DNA of 64,000 nucleotides from Methylophaga sulfidovorans (GCF_900114205.1 NZ_FOSH01000009.1:1-64000), one strand, 5' to 3'; numbered from the stretch's first letter, positions 24,592-35,251 are shown. Numbers and translations are program-made. The notes: a model not told the origin generated them from the letters alone.

Positions 24592-25767
24592 TCAATCCCA
24601 TTTCAAACCACCACCAGTTTGATACTCGGTGACTTTGGTTTCGAAGAAGTTTTTCTCCTTCCGCATGTTAGCTTGTTCATCAAGCCAGGGCAGGGTGGCT
24701 TCGGCACCTGGGAACGGTTCTTCAAAACCTAGCTGTTTGGCACGACGGTTAGCCGTGTAACGGAACTGGCCGTGATGCACTTCTTTTGAGTAACCTAAAA
24801 TTGGGTCACGCAGAATGTAGCCCGCATAGGTTTCTTCAGCAGCATCAGCTTCTTCAAACATCTGTTGGACTTTTTTCGGGTCCAGCGTGATGTTTTCTTC
24901 TTTCATGATTTGCTTACAGACGCGAATACCGAAAGAGGCGTGCATGACTTCATCACGCATGATGTATTGCAGCTGTTCAGCAGTACCTTTCATTAGACCA
25001 CGACGTTGCAAAGCAAAGATCGGGCTGAAGCCGTTGTAGAACCATGAACCTTCGAAGATGCCGGCGAAGAAGGCATAGGACATGACAAAGTTTTCTAGTT
25101 CATCACGGTCATGTAGATCGATATCACTACGCATAACAGTGTTTAAACGGTCATTGGCCAATTTAATTTTTTGGTAAATCTCTGGCACCACGCGGTAGCG
25201 GTTGTAGATTTCTGACTGATCAAGACCAATGGTTTCGATACAGTGCTGGTATGTCCATGTGTGCAATGCTTCTTCATACACTTGGCGTGCTTGATAGATT
25301 TGCAGTTCTGGCGCTGTCATTTTTTCCATGACCGCCAGACCGATATTACGCATCGCTAAGATGTCTGAGGTGGTCAGGTATGACAGCACGTTTTCATAGA
25401 CATGACGTTCTTCCAGCGTCAGTTTATGACGGTAGTCATGAACGTCTTGCGCCATGTTGATATCCAGCGGTGTCCAGTGATTCTTGTTGGCATTGAGGAA
25501 GTAATTCCATGCCCAAGGATATTTGAACGGTGCTAATTGATTAATATCAGCTTCACCATTAATCACGCGTTTGTCGTCAGCATTGACGGGTTTGGCGTTC
25601 ATTAATGGCATTTTTTTGATCTCAGCAGAAGACGGGGCTTCGCTGAGATCGTTAGCCGCTGGCGCAGCAGACTGTGCTGCTGCTTTTTCTTCGGTTTGTT
25701 TTTTTGCTTCCGCAGTACCGGCTATCGGCGCTGAGAATGGATCGTCCCAATTCAACATTACTGACAT
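24592..25767 (-). CDS. nrdB: Ribonucleotide reductase class Ia, beta subunit
   Basis: This subunit holds the diiron-tyrosyl radical that drives reduction of ribonucleotides to deoxyribonucleotides. Visible iron ligands include YEEALHTWTYQHCIE and the later ENFVMSYAFFAGIFEGSWFY and RDEVMHASFGIRV. The first 65 residues are an Ala/Pro/Lys-rich extension not needed for catalysis. The start ATG overlaps the end of nrdA by 10 bases, implying coupled translation of the two subunits. Length 391. Confidence 0.95.
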   Translation of the reverse strand: MSVMLNWDDPFSAPIAGTAEAKKQTEEKAAAQSAAPAANDLSEAPSSAEIKKMPLMNAKPVNADDKRVINGEADINQLAPFKYPWAWNYFLNANKNHWTPLDINMAQDVHDYRHKLTLEERHVYENVLSYLTTSDILAMRNIGLAVMEKMTAPELQIYQARQVYEEALHTWTYQHCIETIGLDQSEIYNRYRVVPEIYQKIKLANDRLNTVMRSDIDLHDRDELENFVMSYAFFAGIFEGSWFYNGFSPIFALQRRGLMKGTAEQLQYIMRDEVMHASFGIRVCKQIMKEENITLDPKKVQQMFEEADAAEETYAGYILRDPILGYSKEVHHGQFRYTANRRAKQLGFEEPFPGAEATLPWLDEQANMRKEKNFFETKVTEYQTGGGLKWD

Positions 25768-28661
25768 GCCTCACAATCTGGTTCTAAAATTGAACACGCT
25801 TTTGGCGCTTCCATACCTTCACCTAGAACTAAATCGTCAATACTTGATGACGCGCTGGCAACCGGCGCTGGCGTGCTCGCGGTGGCAACTGCTGTAGGCT
25901 TGCTTGGTGCAGGCGCTTCAGTTGCTGTGGTTGGTGCTGTGCTGGTTTTCTCTGCACCTGTTGCCCCCATAGAACGGAGGTAATAAGTGGTTTTCAAGCC
26001 ACGAACCCAAGCCAGTTTATAGAGGTTGTCCATCTTCTTACCTGATGGTTCAGCCATATATAAGTTAAGGCTTTGAGCTTGGTCCAGCCATTTTTGGCGG
26101 CGTGATGCGGCTTCAATTAACCAGCGTGCATCCATTTCAAATGCCGTGGTGTAGAGTGATTTCAACTCGGCTGGAATACGGTCGATGCTTTGCAGGCTAC
26201 CATCGAAGTATTTCAGATCGTTAATCATCACGTCATCCCACAGATTACGTGCTTTCAAGTCTTCAACCATGTATGGGTTGATAACAGTGAACTCACCTGA
26301 CAGATTCGATTTCACAAACAGGTTCTGATAGGTCGGCTCAATAGACTGGCTGACACCGCAGATGTTTGAAATTGTCGCTGTTGGTGCGATCGCCATCGTG
26401 TTTGAGTTACGCATGCCTTGACGTTTGATCTTGTCACGCAGCATGTCCCAGTCCATGGTTTTGCTTTCGTCTTGTTGCAGATATTCGCCACGCGCTTCTT
26501 TCAAAATTTTGATTGAATCGATTGGCAGAATACCTTTGCTCCACAAGCTGCCTTCGTAAGTTTGGTATTTACCACGTTCTGCAGCTAAATCAGATGAAGC
26601 ATCGATAGCGTAGTAGCTGATTGCTTCCATTGATTCATCAGCGAATTGAACGGCTTCGTCAGAGCTGTAAGGAATACGCAGTTTGTACAGTGCATCCTGG
26701 AAGCCCATCAGACCTAAACCAACAGGACGATGCTGTAAGTTTGAGTGGCGTGCTTGCGGTACGCTGTAGTAGTTGTACTCAATAACGTTATCTAACATAC
26801 GCATCGCAGTACGAACGGTTTTTTGCAGTTTTTCTTTGTCGAGCTTACCGTTTTCATCAATATGTTTCACCATATTGACACTACCTAAGTTACAGACAGC
26901 AATTTCTTTATCTGATGTATTCAGAGTGATTTCTGTACACAGGTTTGAGCTATGAACGACACCAACGTGCTGTTGTGGGCTACGCAGGTTACATGGATCT
27001 TTAAAGGTAATCCAAGGATGGCCTGTTTCGAACAGCATGCCTAACATTTTGCGCCATAAGTCAGTCGCAGGCAGTTGTTTGAAGTTACGAATTTCGCCAC
27101 GAGCGGCTTTTTCTTCGTAAGCTTTATAGGCTCTTTCAAAATCAAGACCGGTTAAGTCGTGTAAGTCATCCACTTCTTCTGGTGAGAATAAAGTCCATTG
27201 ACCTTCTTCAGCTACACGTTTCATGAATAAGTCTGGAATCCAGTTAGCTGTATTCATATCGTGTGTGCGACGACGGTCATCACCGGTGTTTTTACGTAAA
27301 TCGAGGAATTCTTCAACGTCGATGTGCCATGTTTCTAAGTAAGCACAAACAGCACCTTTACGTTTACCGCCTTGGTTAACAGCAACGGCAGTATCGTTAG
27401 CGACTTTCAGGAACGGTACAACACCTTGTGATTTACCGTTAGTACCCTTGATATGAGCACCCAGACCACGAACACGTGTCCAGTCATTACCCAGGCCACC
27501 GGCATATTTTGATAATAAGGCGTTATCACGCATCGCGTTATAAATACCACTTAGATCATCAGGTACCGTTGTCAGGTAGCAAGAAGATAATTGCGGACGC
27601 AATGTGCCTGAGTTAAACAGGGTAGGCGTTGAACTCATAAAGTCGAAGCTGGATAGCAGGTTATAGAACTCGATAGCGCGTTCTTCACGGTTTAATTCAT
27701 TGATAGCCAAGCCCATAGCGACACGCATATAGAAGGCTTGTGGTAATTCGAAACGTGTACCGTCAAAGTGAATGAAGTAACGGTCATATAAGGTTTGCAG
27801 ACCCAGATAAGTGAACTCAAAGTCCAGTTCTGGCTTAAGTGCATTACCCAGACGATCTAAATCAAACAAACCTAATTCAGAGTCAATCAGTTCTTTTTCA
27901 ATGGCTGTTGAGATGTAGGTTTTGAAATAGTCGTTATATAACGCGCCCATTTCTTGTTGAGAGGCTTGTTTTGGTGTTTTGTAGACAAAAGTCAGGGCTT
28001 CACGACGAATACCATCCATCAGCAGGCGAGCAGCCAGTGTGCTGTAGGCAGGATCTTTTTCGATAAAGGTACGTGCTGACATGACCAATGCTTTTTCAAC
28101 GTCAGCTTCTTTAACGCCGTCAAACAGGTTACGTTGAGTGTCACGCAAAATCGCATCACGGTTAACTTCTGCTAAACCTTCACAGGCTTCTGTAATCAGA
28201 TTGTGTAAACGGTCAATGTCGAGAGGGTGACGAGTGCCATCAGCTGCTGTGACGTGCAGGGGAGATTCGTTAGCAGGCTGCGGATGTTTCTTTTCTTCTT
28301 CAGCACGTTTTTCTGATTGTTTTTCACGATATACAACGTAAGAGCGAGCGACTTTGTATTCACCTTCACGCATAAGAGCCAGTTCAACTTGATCCTGAAT
28401 ATCTTCGATGTGAACAGTGCCACCATCATCAATACGTCGTAAAAGGTTATCAGTAACTTGTTTGGTCAGTTTTGCCACAGTGTCATGAATTCGACGACTG
28501 TCTTGTGCTGAATCACCCTCAACTGCTAAAAAAGCTTTGGTGATAGCGACAGCAATTTTGCTGCTATCAAACTCGGTGACTTTACCGTTGCGACGGATAA
28601 CGCTGTATCCACTTTCAGATGCTGATGAGGTATAAACGGGTTGTGCTGTTTCGCTCGCCAT
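25758..28661 (-). CDS. nrdA: Ribonucleotide reductase class Ia, alpha subunit
   Basis: The large catalytic subunit. Two N-terminal ATP-cone regulatory domains are visible (SVIRRNGKVTEFDSSKI and VTAADGTRHPLDIDRL), then the barrel with SCYLTTVPDDL and NLCTEITLN. The C-terminal tail carries CSILEPDCEACQ, whose cysteines relay electrons from thioredoxin or glutaredoxin; a long Ala/Pro/Thr-rich linker precedes it. Starting at ATG 28659-28661 gives 967 residues with an AGGGA site; the frame extends further upstream but through the promoter region. NrdR and DnaA sites lie upstream. Confidence 0.95.
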   Translation of the reverse strand: MASETAQPVYTSSASESGYSVIRRNGKVTEFDSSKIAVAITKAFLAVEGDSAQDSRRIHDTVAKLTKQVTDNLLRRIDDGGTVHIEDIQDQVELALMREGEYKVARSYVVYREKQSEKRAEEEKKHPQPANESPLHVTAADGTRHPLDIDRLHNLITEACEGLAEVNRDAILRDTQRNLFDGVKEADVEKALVMSARTFIEKDPAYSTLAARLLMDGIRREALTFVYKTPKQASQQEMGALYNDYFKTYISTAIEKELIDSELGLFDLDRLGNALKPELDFEFTYLGLQTLYDRYFIHFDGTRFELPQAFYMRVAMGLAINELNREERAIEFYNLLSSFDFMSSTPTLFNSGTLRPQLSSCYLTTVPDDLSGIYNAMRDNALLSKYAGGLGNDWTRVRGLGAHIKGTNGKSQGVVPFLKVANDTAVAVNQGGKRKGAVCAYLETWHIDVEEFLDLRKNTGDDRRRTHDMNTANWIPDLFMKRVAEEGQWTLFSPEEVDDLHDLTGLDFERAYKAYEEKAARGEIRNFKQLPATDLWRKMLGMLFETGHPWITFKDPCNLRSPQQHVGVVHSSNLCTEITLNTSDKEIAVCNLGSVNMVKHIDENGKLDKEKLQKTVRTAMRMLDNVIEYNYYSVPQARHSNLQHRPVGLGLMGFQDALYKLRIPYSSDEAVQFADESMEAISYYAIDASSDLAAERGKYQTYEGSLWSKGILPIDSIKILKEARGEYLQQDESKTMDWDMLRDKIKRQGMRNSNTMAIAPTATISNICGVSQSIEPTYQNLFVKSNLSGEFTVINPYMVEDLKARNLWDDVMINDLKYFDGSLQSIDRIPAELKSLYTTAFEMDARWLIEAASRRQKWLDQAQSLNLYMAEPSGKKMDNLYKLAWVRGLKTTYYLRSMGATGAEKTSTAPTTATEAPAPSKPTAVATASTPAPVASASSSIDDLVLGEGMEAPKACSILEPDCEACQ

Positions 28662-28707
28662 AATGAAAATCCCTGCAATAATGTTTAAATAATCAAAAAA
28701 CATAAAA

Positions 28708-28723
28708 CCACTAGAAGTTGTGG
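28708..28723 (-). promoter_or_regulatory. NrdR box 1 upstream of nrdA
   Basis: CCACTAGAAGTTGTGG fits the 16-base NrdR consensus (acaCwAtATaTwGtgt) at about 11 positions. It is itself the centre of an inverted repeat (AAAACCAC...GTGGTTTT). Its partner begins exactly 32 bases away, the usual NrdR spacing. Confidence 0.8.
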
Positions 28724-28739
28724 TTTTGAAATGATTGAA

Positions 28740-28755
28740 CCACAAGATAGTGTGT
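28740..28755 (-). promoter_or_regulatory. NrdR box 2 upstream of nrdA
   Basis: CCACAAGATAGTGTGT fits the NrdR consensus at about 13 of 16 positions. Two such boxes three helical turns apart are the known signature for repression of ribonucleotide reductase operons by NrdR with dATP/ATP. The nrdR gene itself is not in this window. Confidence 0.85.
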
Positions 28756-28804
28756 TTTTGAAGGCTTGGCAAGTGGAGATTTTGCACATAAATTGTGCAC
28801 TTTT

Positions 28805-28813
28805 TGTGGATAA
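28805..28813 (-). promoter_or_regulatory. DnaA box upstream of nrdA
   Basis: TGTGGATAA, whose complement is the perfect DnaA box TTATCCACA, lies about 50 bases beyond NrdR box 2. It is preceded by a TGCACA/TGTGCA inverted repeat at 28783-28799. DnaA boxes upstream of nrdAB are known in E. coli. A single 9-mer can occur by chance, so the call depends on the context. Confidence 0.6.
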
Positions 28814-28953
28814 CTTACTGCGTGCTTAGAGCTAAGTCAGCTCCTATGCGGGATCACAGCTTTTGTGACTTTTTGGTGCTGCAAAAAACTTTTTTTATTA
28901 CAGAAAAAAACGCAGATTTAGTTGTGTCTGGTCCCAGCGGGACGGGCATCATA

Positions 28954-28986
28954 CTGGTGCTGATTGTTTTGTTCAACCAGCACCAG
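28954..28986 (-). terminator. Hairpin after the 29013-29540 gene
   Basis: CTGGTGCTG pairs perfectly with CAGCACCAG across a 15-base loop, 27 bases beyond the stop. There is no strong T run on the minus strand, so this is a possible weak terminator or an mRNA 3' end. The rest of 28662-29012 holds the nrd regulatory sites and no gene. Confidence 0.4.
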
Positions 28987-29012
28987 AAGACTTTTCGCTA
29001 AGCAATTAAGAA

Positions 29013-29540
29013 CTAGAATGTTTCTGTGACAGATACAGCTGTCGGATGCATTAATTGATGTGCTGTTTTCAAATTTTTGCGCCCGTCTGTCTGCACAATC
29101 AGTGTCCATAAATTATGACGCTTTGCGGAGACCGTTTCATTGATTAGCGGATCATGATCGGGGCGTAGTGAGAGTAATCCGGCAAACAGCAGTCCAATAA
29201 AAGTGCCCACAACAGCCAGTGCTATATAAGTATAGAGTGGGCTGGATTGAGTCATCATTGGGCCAGAAGCGACCAGCGCACTGGCAATAGCCAGACCAAC
29301 TAACAAACCTACACCACCTAATATCAGGTGAGAACGTGTAATAAAGCGGGCAATGGCTTTAGATTCTGGTTCAATCTTCTTACTGGTATTTTTGTCTTTA
29401 GGTTGAATCACCTCAATATCTTGCTGATTAAAGTGACCTACATTGACAAGTTTTTGCTTGGCCTCGACCGCTTTCTGCTCGTTATCAAACACGGCGGCCA
29501 GCTTACTTGGTTTACTTTCTGGGTTGATTTGCATATCCAT
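29013..29540 (-). CDS. Membrane protein with N-terminal soluble domain, unknown function
   Basis: About 175 residues. The N-terminal part (KLAAVFDNEQKAVEAKQKLVNVG) resembles the flexible alpha/beta motif of stress-type membrane proteins. Two membrane helices follow (LILGGVGLLVGLAIASALV and YIALAVVGTFIGLLFAGLL), and the tail ends KTAHQLMHPTAVSVTETF. ATG at 29538-29540 follows AAAGGAGA; an earlier ATG at 29567 lacks a site. Proteins of this kind are common in aquatic gammaproteobacteria. I cannot assign a function. Confidence 0.75.
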   Translation of the reverse strand: MDMQINPESKPSKLAAVFDNEQKAVEAKQKLVNVGHFNQQDIEVIQPKDKNTSKKIEPESKAIARFITRSHLILGGVGLLVGLAIASALVASGPMMTQSSPLYTYIALAVVGTFIGLLFAGLLSLRPDHDPLINETVSAKRHNLWTLIVQTDGRKNLKTAHQLMHPTAVSVTETF

Positions 29541-29625
29541 AAAGCAATCTCCTTTTGTGGTAAACACAATATAGGTGACAGTAGAAATAGAGCAGATATC
29601 CCTATCTGCTTAAAATTTCTAGAAT

Positions 29626-31773
29626 TTATCGTGTACTGACGCTGAAAACACCAACCAGTTGACTGAGTTTTTGTGCGGTATTTTTTACCATAACTGAGCG
29701 ATGTTGCAGTGCATTAACGGCTTGTGTCATCAGGCTGGCTGACTGTCCGACATTCCTAGCGGTGTCACCATGTAACTGACTATTTTGATCAAGTTGTTTA
29801 ATGGTTGAGAACATTTGCTCAACAAGTTGATGGAGTTGTGTATTTTCAGATGAGGCTTCTTCTGTTTTCTTTAAGCTGCGATCCACATTTTCGACACCAG
29901 ACTCCATGAATTTATAGGCTTCCAATGTTTCGGACTGGATGTTTTCAATCATTTGTTGAATTTCATCTGCTGATGTTGCTGTTCTCTGTGCCAGGTTACG
30001 CACTTCATCAGCAACAACAGAAAAACCACGTCCATGCTCACCAGCCCGCGCAGCTTCAATAGCAGCATTCAGGGCAAGCAAGTTGGTTTGATTAGTGATT
30101 TCAGTAATGACACCAATAATATTGCCGATTTCAGCTGTTCGACTATGGAGCGACTGTACTGCTTTAGCAGATGTTTCCACTACATCACGTATTTCCTGCG
30201 TACCACTTCTTACGGATTCATATTGCAATCTCGCTTCTTGAACCACTTCATCCATGGCTTGTTTCATTGCTTCAGCTGTGGTGGATGCATTACCGATATC
30301 ACGGATTTGATCTTCTAGCAGTTGCAACATTTTTTCTATAGCAGTAGCCACTTCGTTGGATGCGTGGAAAGCTTCTCGATTGGTTTCGAGCATAGCTTCA
30401 TTCGTATGACTAACATTGGTACTTGTTTTAATGACCTGGCCAACAATGCCATCTAGATTATCTATAAAGCTATTTATCCATCGGCCCATATCGCCTGTTT
30501 CATCGTTAATAAATTTCTTGTTATCTAATCTTTGAGCAAGATTTCCTTCACCTTCAGCAATGGTTTGAATAACGTTAGTCATTTCTTCGAGACGGTCAGC
30601 GAGGGGATTGGTTGTCAGCTTTTTGTACATAACAGCAATCACAGCAATCATGACTATTGATATTGCATTTACTCCGATAACAGGCAAACTGGTGAACGCA
30701 TGTAAAGCCATATTGGTTCCAAGTAATACAGACATTGACAGGATGAACCCTTTCATCAAATTCACGTTGACTGAACGACGTCTGTAGACTTCTTCAAGGT
30801 CACCTTCACACATCATTCCCCAACGATCTGGTGAACCTTTTAATTGGAAGGTGACACCTTTACCGATAACAGGGATATGTCGGTAATCTGAATAACCGGG
30901 ATAAGTGACAAATAGATTTTCGCCATTACGTATAGTTTCGCGAACGCCTGGGTGAAGTTTATTAGTTGCGGGATCGGTAAAGCGAATTTCAAATTCTGTA
31001 TGCCGTTGAATCTTTACCGTACCAAAGCTTGTGTGAATACCACTTTTCAGGTTTTCACCATGGGAAAAGGTATCATCCTCAAACCGAGAGCGAGAGAGAG
31101 CAATGCCTTGTTGCAAGCCAGAGTCGAACTTTGATTCCACCATAAAGATGTAATTGTCACCTGACTCGGTATAAATATGTCCTGCTTCGCGCTGAATAAG
31201 GTCACCTAAGACATCATTGGGCACACGAGCACACACAGCACCGACAGTTTCACTATCGATGATAATTGGCTGGTAAAACATAAGTGTAACTTCGTCATGA
31301 AACTTAGAACTTGAAGGGCCAATATCGAGAGTTAATTTATCGATATAGGGGCCATGTAGAAAAGGGCTTGAAAGGCCATGTTGTACGGCTTTGTGAGATA
31401 AGTCGGCTTTATTAATGTGTGAAGAGTAAGTTGATTGTGTCACCGTTCCATGAGTATTGATGATAAAGACTTCTGAGAAGTCAGGTGCCGCATGTAGCCG
31501 GTCTTCTAATAAAGATTTTGGTAGATCTGGATAACATCCCGCTAATTGTTCAGCTAAAAATGTCATCTGATTCCAATGGTTTTCTACCCATTGTTGAAGA
31601 ATCTTTACACGCGTGGCAGCTATTCCCTCAAAAGTCTTTTCTACAGCAGCATAATTATGTCGATTGAGATGGCATGACCAGGACATTGCCAGTTTCCCGG
31701 TCGGGCCAAACCAAGGCAGCCACGTTTTTTCTTTGTGGCTTAAGTTCATGGATGTACTTCGCAATTGATTCAT
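29626..31773 (-). CDS. Methyl-accepting chemotaxis protein
   Basis: A 715-residue chemoreceptor. The N-terminal 330 residues look like a Cache-type sensor ([15 protein letters not shown], then [19 protein letters not shown]). There is a hydrophobic double span ([15 protein letters not shown] and [14 protein letters not shown], about 340-385), then a HAMP region ([22 protein letters not shown]). The signalling hairpin is [28 protein letters not shown] without a visible methyl-pentapeptide tail. Unusually, no membrane span is seen at the very N-terminus ([16 protein letters not shown] is polar), so the sensor may be cytoplasmic. AGGGG lies 6 bases before the ATG. Ligand unknown. Confidence 0.9.
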   Translation of the reverse strand: MNQLRSTSMNLSHKEKTWLPWFGPTGKLAMSWSCHLNRHNYAAVEKTFEGIAATRVKILQQWVENHWNQMTFLAEQLAGCYPDLPKSLLEDRLHAAPDFSEVFIINTHGTVTQSTYSSHINKADLSHKAVQHGLSSPFLHGPYIDKLTLDIGPSSSKFHDEVTLMFYQPIIIDSETVGAVCARVPNDVLGDLIQREAGHIYTESGDNYIFMVESKFDSGLQQGIALSRSRFEDDTFSHGENLKSGIHTSFGTVKIQRHTEFEIRFTDPATNKLHPGVRETIRNGENLFVTYPGYSDYRHIPVIGKGVTFQLKGSPDRWGMMCEGDLEEVYRRRSVNVNLMKGFILSMSVLLGTNMALHAFTSLPVIGVNAISIVMIAVIAVMYKKLTTNPLADRLEEMTNVIQTIAEGEGNLAQRLDNKKFINDETGDMGRWINSFIDNLDGIVGQVIKTSTNVSHTNEAMLETNREAFHASNEVATAIEKMLQLLEDQIRDIGNASTTAEAMKQAMDEVVQEARLQYESVRSGTQEIRDVVETSAKAVQSLHSRTAEIGNIIGVITEITNQTNLLALNAAIEAARAGEHGRGFSVVADEVRNLAQRTATSADEIQQMIENIQSETLEAYKFMESGVENVDRSLKKTEEASSENTQLHQLVEQMFSTIKQLDQNSQLHGDTARNVGQSASLMTQAVNALQHRSVMVKNTAQKLSQLVGVFSVSTR

Positions 31774-31952
31774 TGTTACCCCTAACAGTGTGATTCATTT
31801 ATGCGAGGCAAAAAGCAGACCAAAAGCGAAAGTTACCTATTTAGGTGTACCTACAAAGTAGTATTGATAAAAAGTGCACAAAATGGGTGCGAACGAAATT
31901 TGTTGCTGCGCCAATATGGACTCGCTAACAGCAAAAATTAAGCAAACAGCAT

Positions 31953-32420
31953 TTAAAGATTCAGTATGGCTTCTTTAACTTGATCCAGATGTTCTTTGAC
32001 TTTCACATTTCGCCATTCTTGTTGAAGAATGCCATTTTCATCGATTAAAAATGTGCTTCTGACAATTCCCATATATTCCTTGCCGTAGAGCTTTTTAAGT
32101 TTGATAACGTCAAATAGTTTGCAGGCTTCTTCATCAGCGTCAGATAACAAATCAAAAGGAAAAGATTGTTTCGTTTTGAAATTTTCATGCATACGAAGAC
32201 TGTCACGTGAAATACCAAAAATAACCGTGTTATGCTCGTTAAAAAAGTCGATATTGTCGCGGAAATTTTGTCCTTCTAATGTACAACCTGGCGTATTATC
32301 TTTGGGATAAAAATAAATTAAAACGCGTTTACCTTTAAGTGCTGAAAGTTGGAATGTTTTTTCGCCCGTGCTTGGCAGTGTAAAGTCTGGGACAGCTTCG
32401 CCTACTTGTACTTGTGTCAT
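31953..32420 (-). CDS. bcp: Thioredoxin-dependent thiol peroxidase (Bcp/PrxQ)
   Basis: A one-domain peroxiredoxin that reduces hydrogen peroxide and organic peroxides using thioredoxin. The peroxidatic cysteine is in [19 protein letters not shown], the Bcp signature; a second cysteine occurs further on ([10 protein letters not shown]). Length 155 is normal. It is divergent from dapA, as in many gammaproteobacteria (E. coli has bcp close to dapA). Confidence 0.95.
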   Translation of the reverse strand: MTQVQVGEAVPDFTLPSTGEKTFQLSALKGKRVLIYFYPKDNTPGCTLEGQNFRDNIDFFNEHNTVIFGISRDSLRMHENFKTKQSFPFDLLSDADEEACKLFDVIKLKKLYGKEYMGIVRSTFLIDENGILQQEWRNVKVKEHLDQVKEAILNL

Positions 32421-32539
32421 CTGAATCGTCCTGTTTGAAAAGATTTAGAAAGCAAAGTACCTTACACAATTCAGTCGGATCTTGTCATCAACAGGCAGGC
32501 AAAGTACCATGCCTGTTATTTTTTCGGAGTCATTTAAAT

Positions 32540-33418
32540 ATGTTTAGCGGCAGTATGGTAGCTCTTGTCACACCCATGCAGGCAGATGGTGCGTTGGATG
32601 TTGACAGCCTGCGTAAGCTGGTCGAGTTTCATATCAGCCAGGGCACAGATGCCATTGTCGCTGTCGGTACGACCGGTGAATCTGCAACCTTGAGCGTAGA
32701 AGAACACTGTGACGTCATTCGTCTGGTAGTAGAGCAAGTTAATGGTCGTATTCCTGTTATTGCAGGTACAGGCGCTAACTCCACCTCGGAAGCAATCGAA
32801 CTGACTCAGTCTGCAAAAGACTTGGGTGTAGATGCCGTTTTACTGGTCGCACCTTATTACAATAAACCGACTCAGCAGGGCATGTATCTGCATTTCAAAG
32901 CGATTGCTGAAGCCGTTAATATTCCGCAAATTCTCTATAATGTACCTGGTCGTACTGCGTCTGATTTATTACCCGAAACAGTGGGAAGGCTTTCCGAGCT
33001 GTCTAATATCATCGGTATTAAAGAAGCCACTGGTGATGTCTCTCGTGTTCAACAAATTAAACAATTATCACGAGAAGGATTTGAACTTTACACAGGTGAA
33101 GATGCCAATACTGTCGATTTTATTCTGGCAGGAGGTCAGGGCGTCATTTCTGTCACCGCAAATGTCGCACCAAAACTAATGCATGAAATGTGTGAAGCCG
33201 CTCTTGTCGGAGATGAGACGCTGGCACGCGAAATTAATTTAAAATTAGTCGCGCTGCACCAATTCTTATTTGTAGAGTCAAATCCCATACCCGTTAAGTG
33301 GGCTTTGAGCGAAATGAGACTTATTTCTAGTGGCATTCGTTTGCCAATGACGGTATTGTCTGAACATTATCATCAATCTGTGCGTGATGCATTGAACACT
33401 GCCGGTGTTCTAAACTAA
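32540..33418 (+). CDS. dapA: 4-Hydroxy-tetrahydrodipicolinate synthase
   Basis: Condenses pyruvate with aspartate semialdehyde on the way to lysine and diaminopimelate for the cell wall. [11 protein letters not shown], the tyrosine in ILYNVPGRT and the Schiff-base lysine in [12 protein letters not shown] are all present. ATG 32540 has a GGAG site and gives 292 residues, the family length; the frame upstream runs into the bcp promoter. bamC follows 24 bases later, the classic dapA-bamC pair. Confidence 0.97.
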   Translation: MFSGSMVALVTPMQADGALDVDSLRKLVEFHISQGTDAIVAVGTTGESATLSVEEHCDVIRLVVEQVNGRIPVIAGTGANSTSEAIELTQSAKDLGVDAVLLVAPYYNKPTQQGMYLHFKAIAEAVNIPQILYNVPGRTASDLLPETVGRLSELSNIIGIKEATGDVSRVQQIKQLSREGFELYTGEDANTVDFILAGGQGVISVTANVAPKLMHEMCEAALVGDETLAREINLKLVALHQFLFVESNPIPVKWALSEMRLISSGIRLPMTVLSEHYHQSVRDALNTAGVLN

Positions 33419-33442
33419 ATTCAAGTGAGTGAACTGTATTAA

Positions 33443-34474
33443 ATGAACGTAAAATTATTTAAACAAACATCGCTGGTTGTCATGATGACGACTGCTCTAA
33501 CTGCTTGTGGCGCTTTTTCATCATTGGATGAGGTGGTTCCTGATAATACTCAGAAATACCGTAAAGCTGAAACTATGCCACCTCTTGATGTACCACCGGA
33601 TCTAAGCACAAGCCGTATTAAAGATGATATTTCCGGTAATCAAACTAATACAGCGACTTACTCTGAGTTTGAAGAAGCAGCAACCAACCCTCTGGCTGCA
33701 AAATACAATGTTACTCCTGAATCAAAACCTGCACTTGCTGGTGAAGGTAAAGATCGCCATCTGGTTGTACCTGGTGATCGTGAAGTCACCTGGCAACGTA
33801 TTATCGATTTCTGGGCAACAAAAGATTTAGGGATTGCTCGTGCTGACGACCGTATTGGCTTGATGGACACTACTGCTGATGCAGATGGTTATGTCTACCG
33901 AATCAGAATGGAGCGCGGTGATACGTCTAAAATGACAAATGTCTATTTAGGTAATCCTGATGATGAGAAAGCCAATAAGCAAAAAGATGAAGCAATGCTT
34001 CGTCAACTGGCTGATTATTTAGGTACGCTTTATCAACAGGATATGGAACAGTTTAAATTAGCTACACCGGCACCACCACCAGAAGAAACAGCACGTGTCT
34101 TACTTATGGATGATAGCAATGGTCAGCAAAGCTTATTGATTGAACAGGATTTCCAAACAGTTTGGGGCCGTGTCGGACGTGTCCTTGATAGTAAAGGTTT
34201 CTCTGTAGAGGATCGTGACCGTAGCAAAGGCCAGTACTTCGTTCGTTATATTGATCCCTTCAAGAAAGCTGAACAAGAAGATGAAGGTATGCTTGATAAG
34301 CTGGCTTTCTGGCGTGATGATGTCGAGAAAAAACCAGACGAATACTACTACATTAAGTTGTTGTCGGATGCTAATCAAACACGTGTAATGGTATTGGATT
34401 CAAATGAAGTCCGTACTTCTGATGAATCGGCTAAACGTTTGTTAGATCTGATTCAGGAACAACTTGCACCATAA
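33443..34474 (+). CDS. bamC: Outer-membrane assembly lipoprotein BamC
   Basis: Accessory lipoprotein of the BAM complex that inserts outer-membrane barrels. The signal peptide ends in a lipobox (TALTACGAF), so it would be lipidated on cysteine 22. A flexible, acidic N-terminal stretch is followed by two BamC-like helix-grip domains (HLVVPGDREVTWQRIIDFW and SLLIEQDFQTVWGRVGRVL). The order dapA-bamC is conserved. Its stop overlaps the next start (TAATG). Confidence 0.92.
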   Translation: MNVKLFKQTSLVVMMTTALTACGAFSSLDEVVPDNTQKYRKAETMPPLDVPPDLSTSRIKDDISGNQTNTATYSEFEEAATNPLAAKYNVTPESKPALAGEGKDRHLVVPGDREVTWQRIIDFWATKDLGIARADDRIGLMDTTADADGYVYRIRMERGDTSKMTNVYLGNPDDEKANKQKDEAMLRQLADYLGTLYQQDMEQFKLATPAPPPEETARVLLMDDSNGQQSLLIEQDFQTVWGRVGRVLDSKGFSVEDRDRSKGQYFVRYIDPFKKAEQEDEGMLDKLAFWRDDVEKKPDEYYYIKLLSDANQTRVMVLDSNEVRTSDESAKRLLDLIQEQLAP

Positions 34475-35241
34475 TGCGTTTTGCTTCCCTCGGAAGTGGT
34501 AGTCGCGGAAATGCGACACTCGTAACATCAGGAAAAACCACGGTCATGATTGACTGTGGTTTTTCTGCTCGTGAGGCTGAAAAACGTTTACGTATGTTGG
34601 GCGTAGATCCACAGCAACTGTCAGCTTTGTTAGTTACCCATGAGCATGCGGATCATATGGCTGGCATCCGGGTAATGGCGCGTAAATATCGCTTACCGGT
34701 GTTCACAACGCCAGGAACGGCAGGGTGTTTACCTGAGGATGTTGCACCTTACATTAAAACGTTTAATTGTCACGAAACCTTCAGCATTAACGATCTGGAA
34801 GTTGAACCTTTTCCTGTTCCGCATGATGCAAGAGAGCCTAGCCAGTTTGTTTTTGGTAACGGCCAGCACCGTTTAGGTTTGTTGACTGATGTAGGCTCAA
34901 TCACACCGTTGATTGAAGAAACATTATCTGGCTGTCATGCATTATTGTTAGAAGCCAATCACGATATGATGATGCTGGAGCAGGGCGAATATCCTGAACA
35001 TCTTAAGCGCCGTGTAGGTGGCAGACTAGGGCATTTAAATAACGTGCAATCCGCCTCATTACTTGAGAAAATTGACACCACAAACTTGCAGCATATTATG
35101 GCAATGCATATTTCTGAAAAAAATAATTGTCCGTCAATTGTTGTGCCATTGCTTGCTGATGCACTGGCATGTGAACATGACTGGATTGGCATTGCAGACC
35201 AAGAGGCCGGTTTTGACTGGCGTGAAATAACTAACCGCTAA
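34474..35241 (+). CDS. MBL-fold metallohydrolase (YycJ/WalJ-like)
   Basis: A beta-lactamase-fold hydrolase with the zinc motif LVTHEHADHMAGI, GSGSRGNATLV at the N-terminus and later LLEANHDMMML and HLNNVQSA histidines. The family often resembles nucleases of the YycJ type. Substrate unproven. Length 255. Its ATG overlaps the last base of bamC, so it is translated as part of the dapA operon. purC follows 10 bases later. Confidence 0.85.
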   Translation: MRFASLGSGSRGNATLVTSGKTTVMIDCGFSAREAEKRLRMLGVDPQQLSALLVTHEHADHMAGIRVMARKYRLPVFTTPGTAGCLPEDVAPYIKTFNCHETFSINDLEVEPFPVPHDAREPSQFVFGNGQHRLGLLTDVGSITPLIEETLSGCHALLLEANHDMMMLEQGEYPEHLKRRVGGRLGHLNNVQSASLLEKIDTTNLQHIMAMHISEKNNCPSIVVPLLADALACEHDWIGIADQEAGFDWREITNR

Positions 35242-35251
35242 GAGATAGCTG

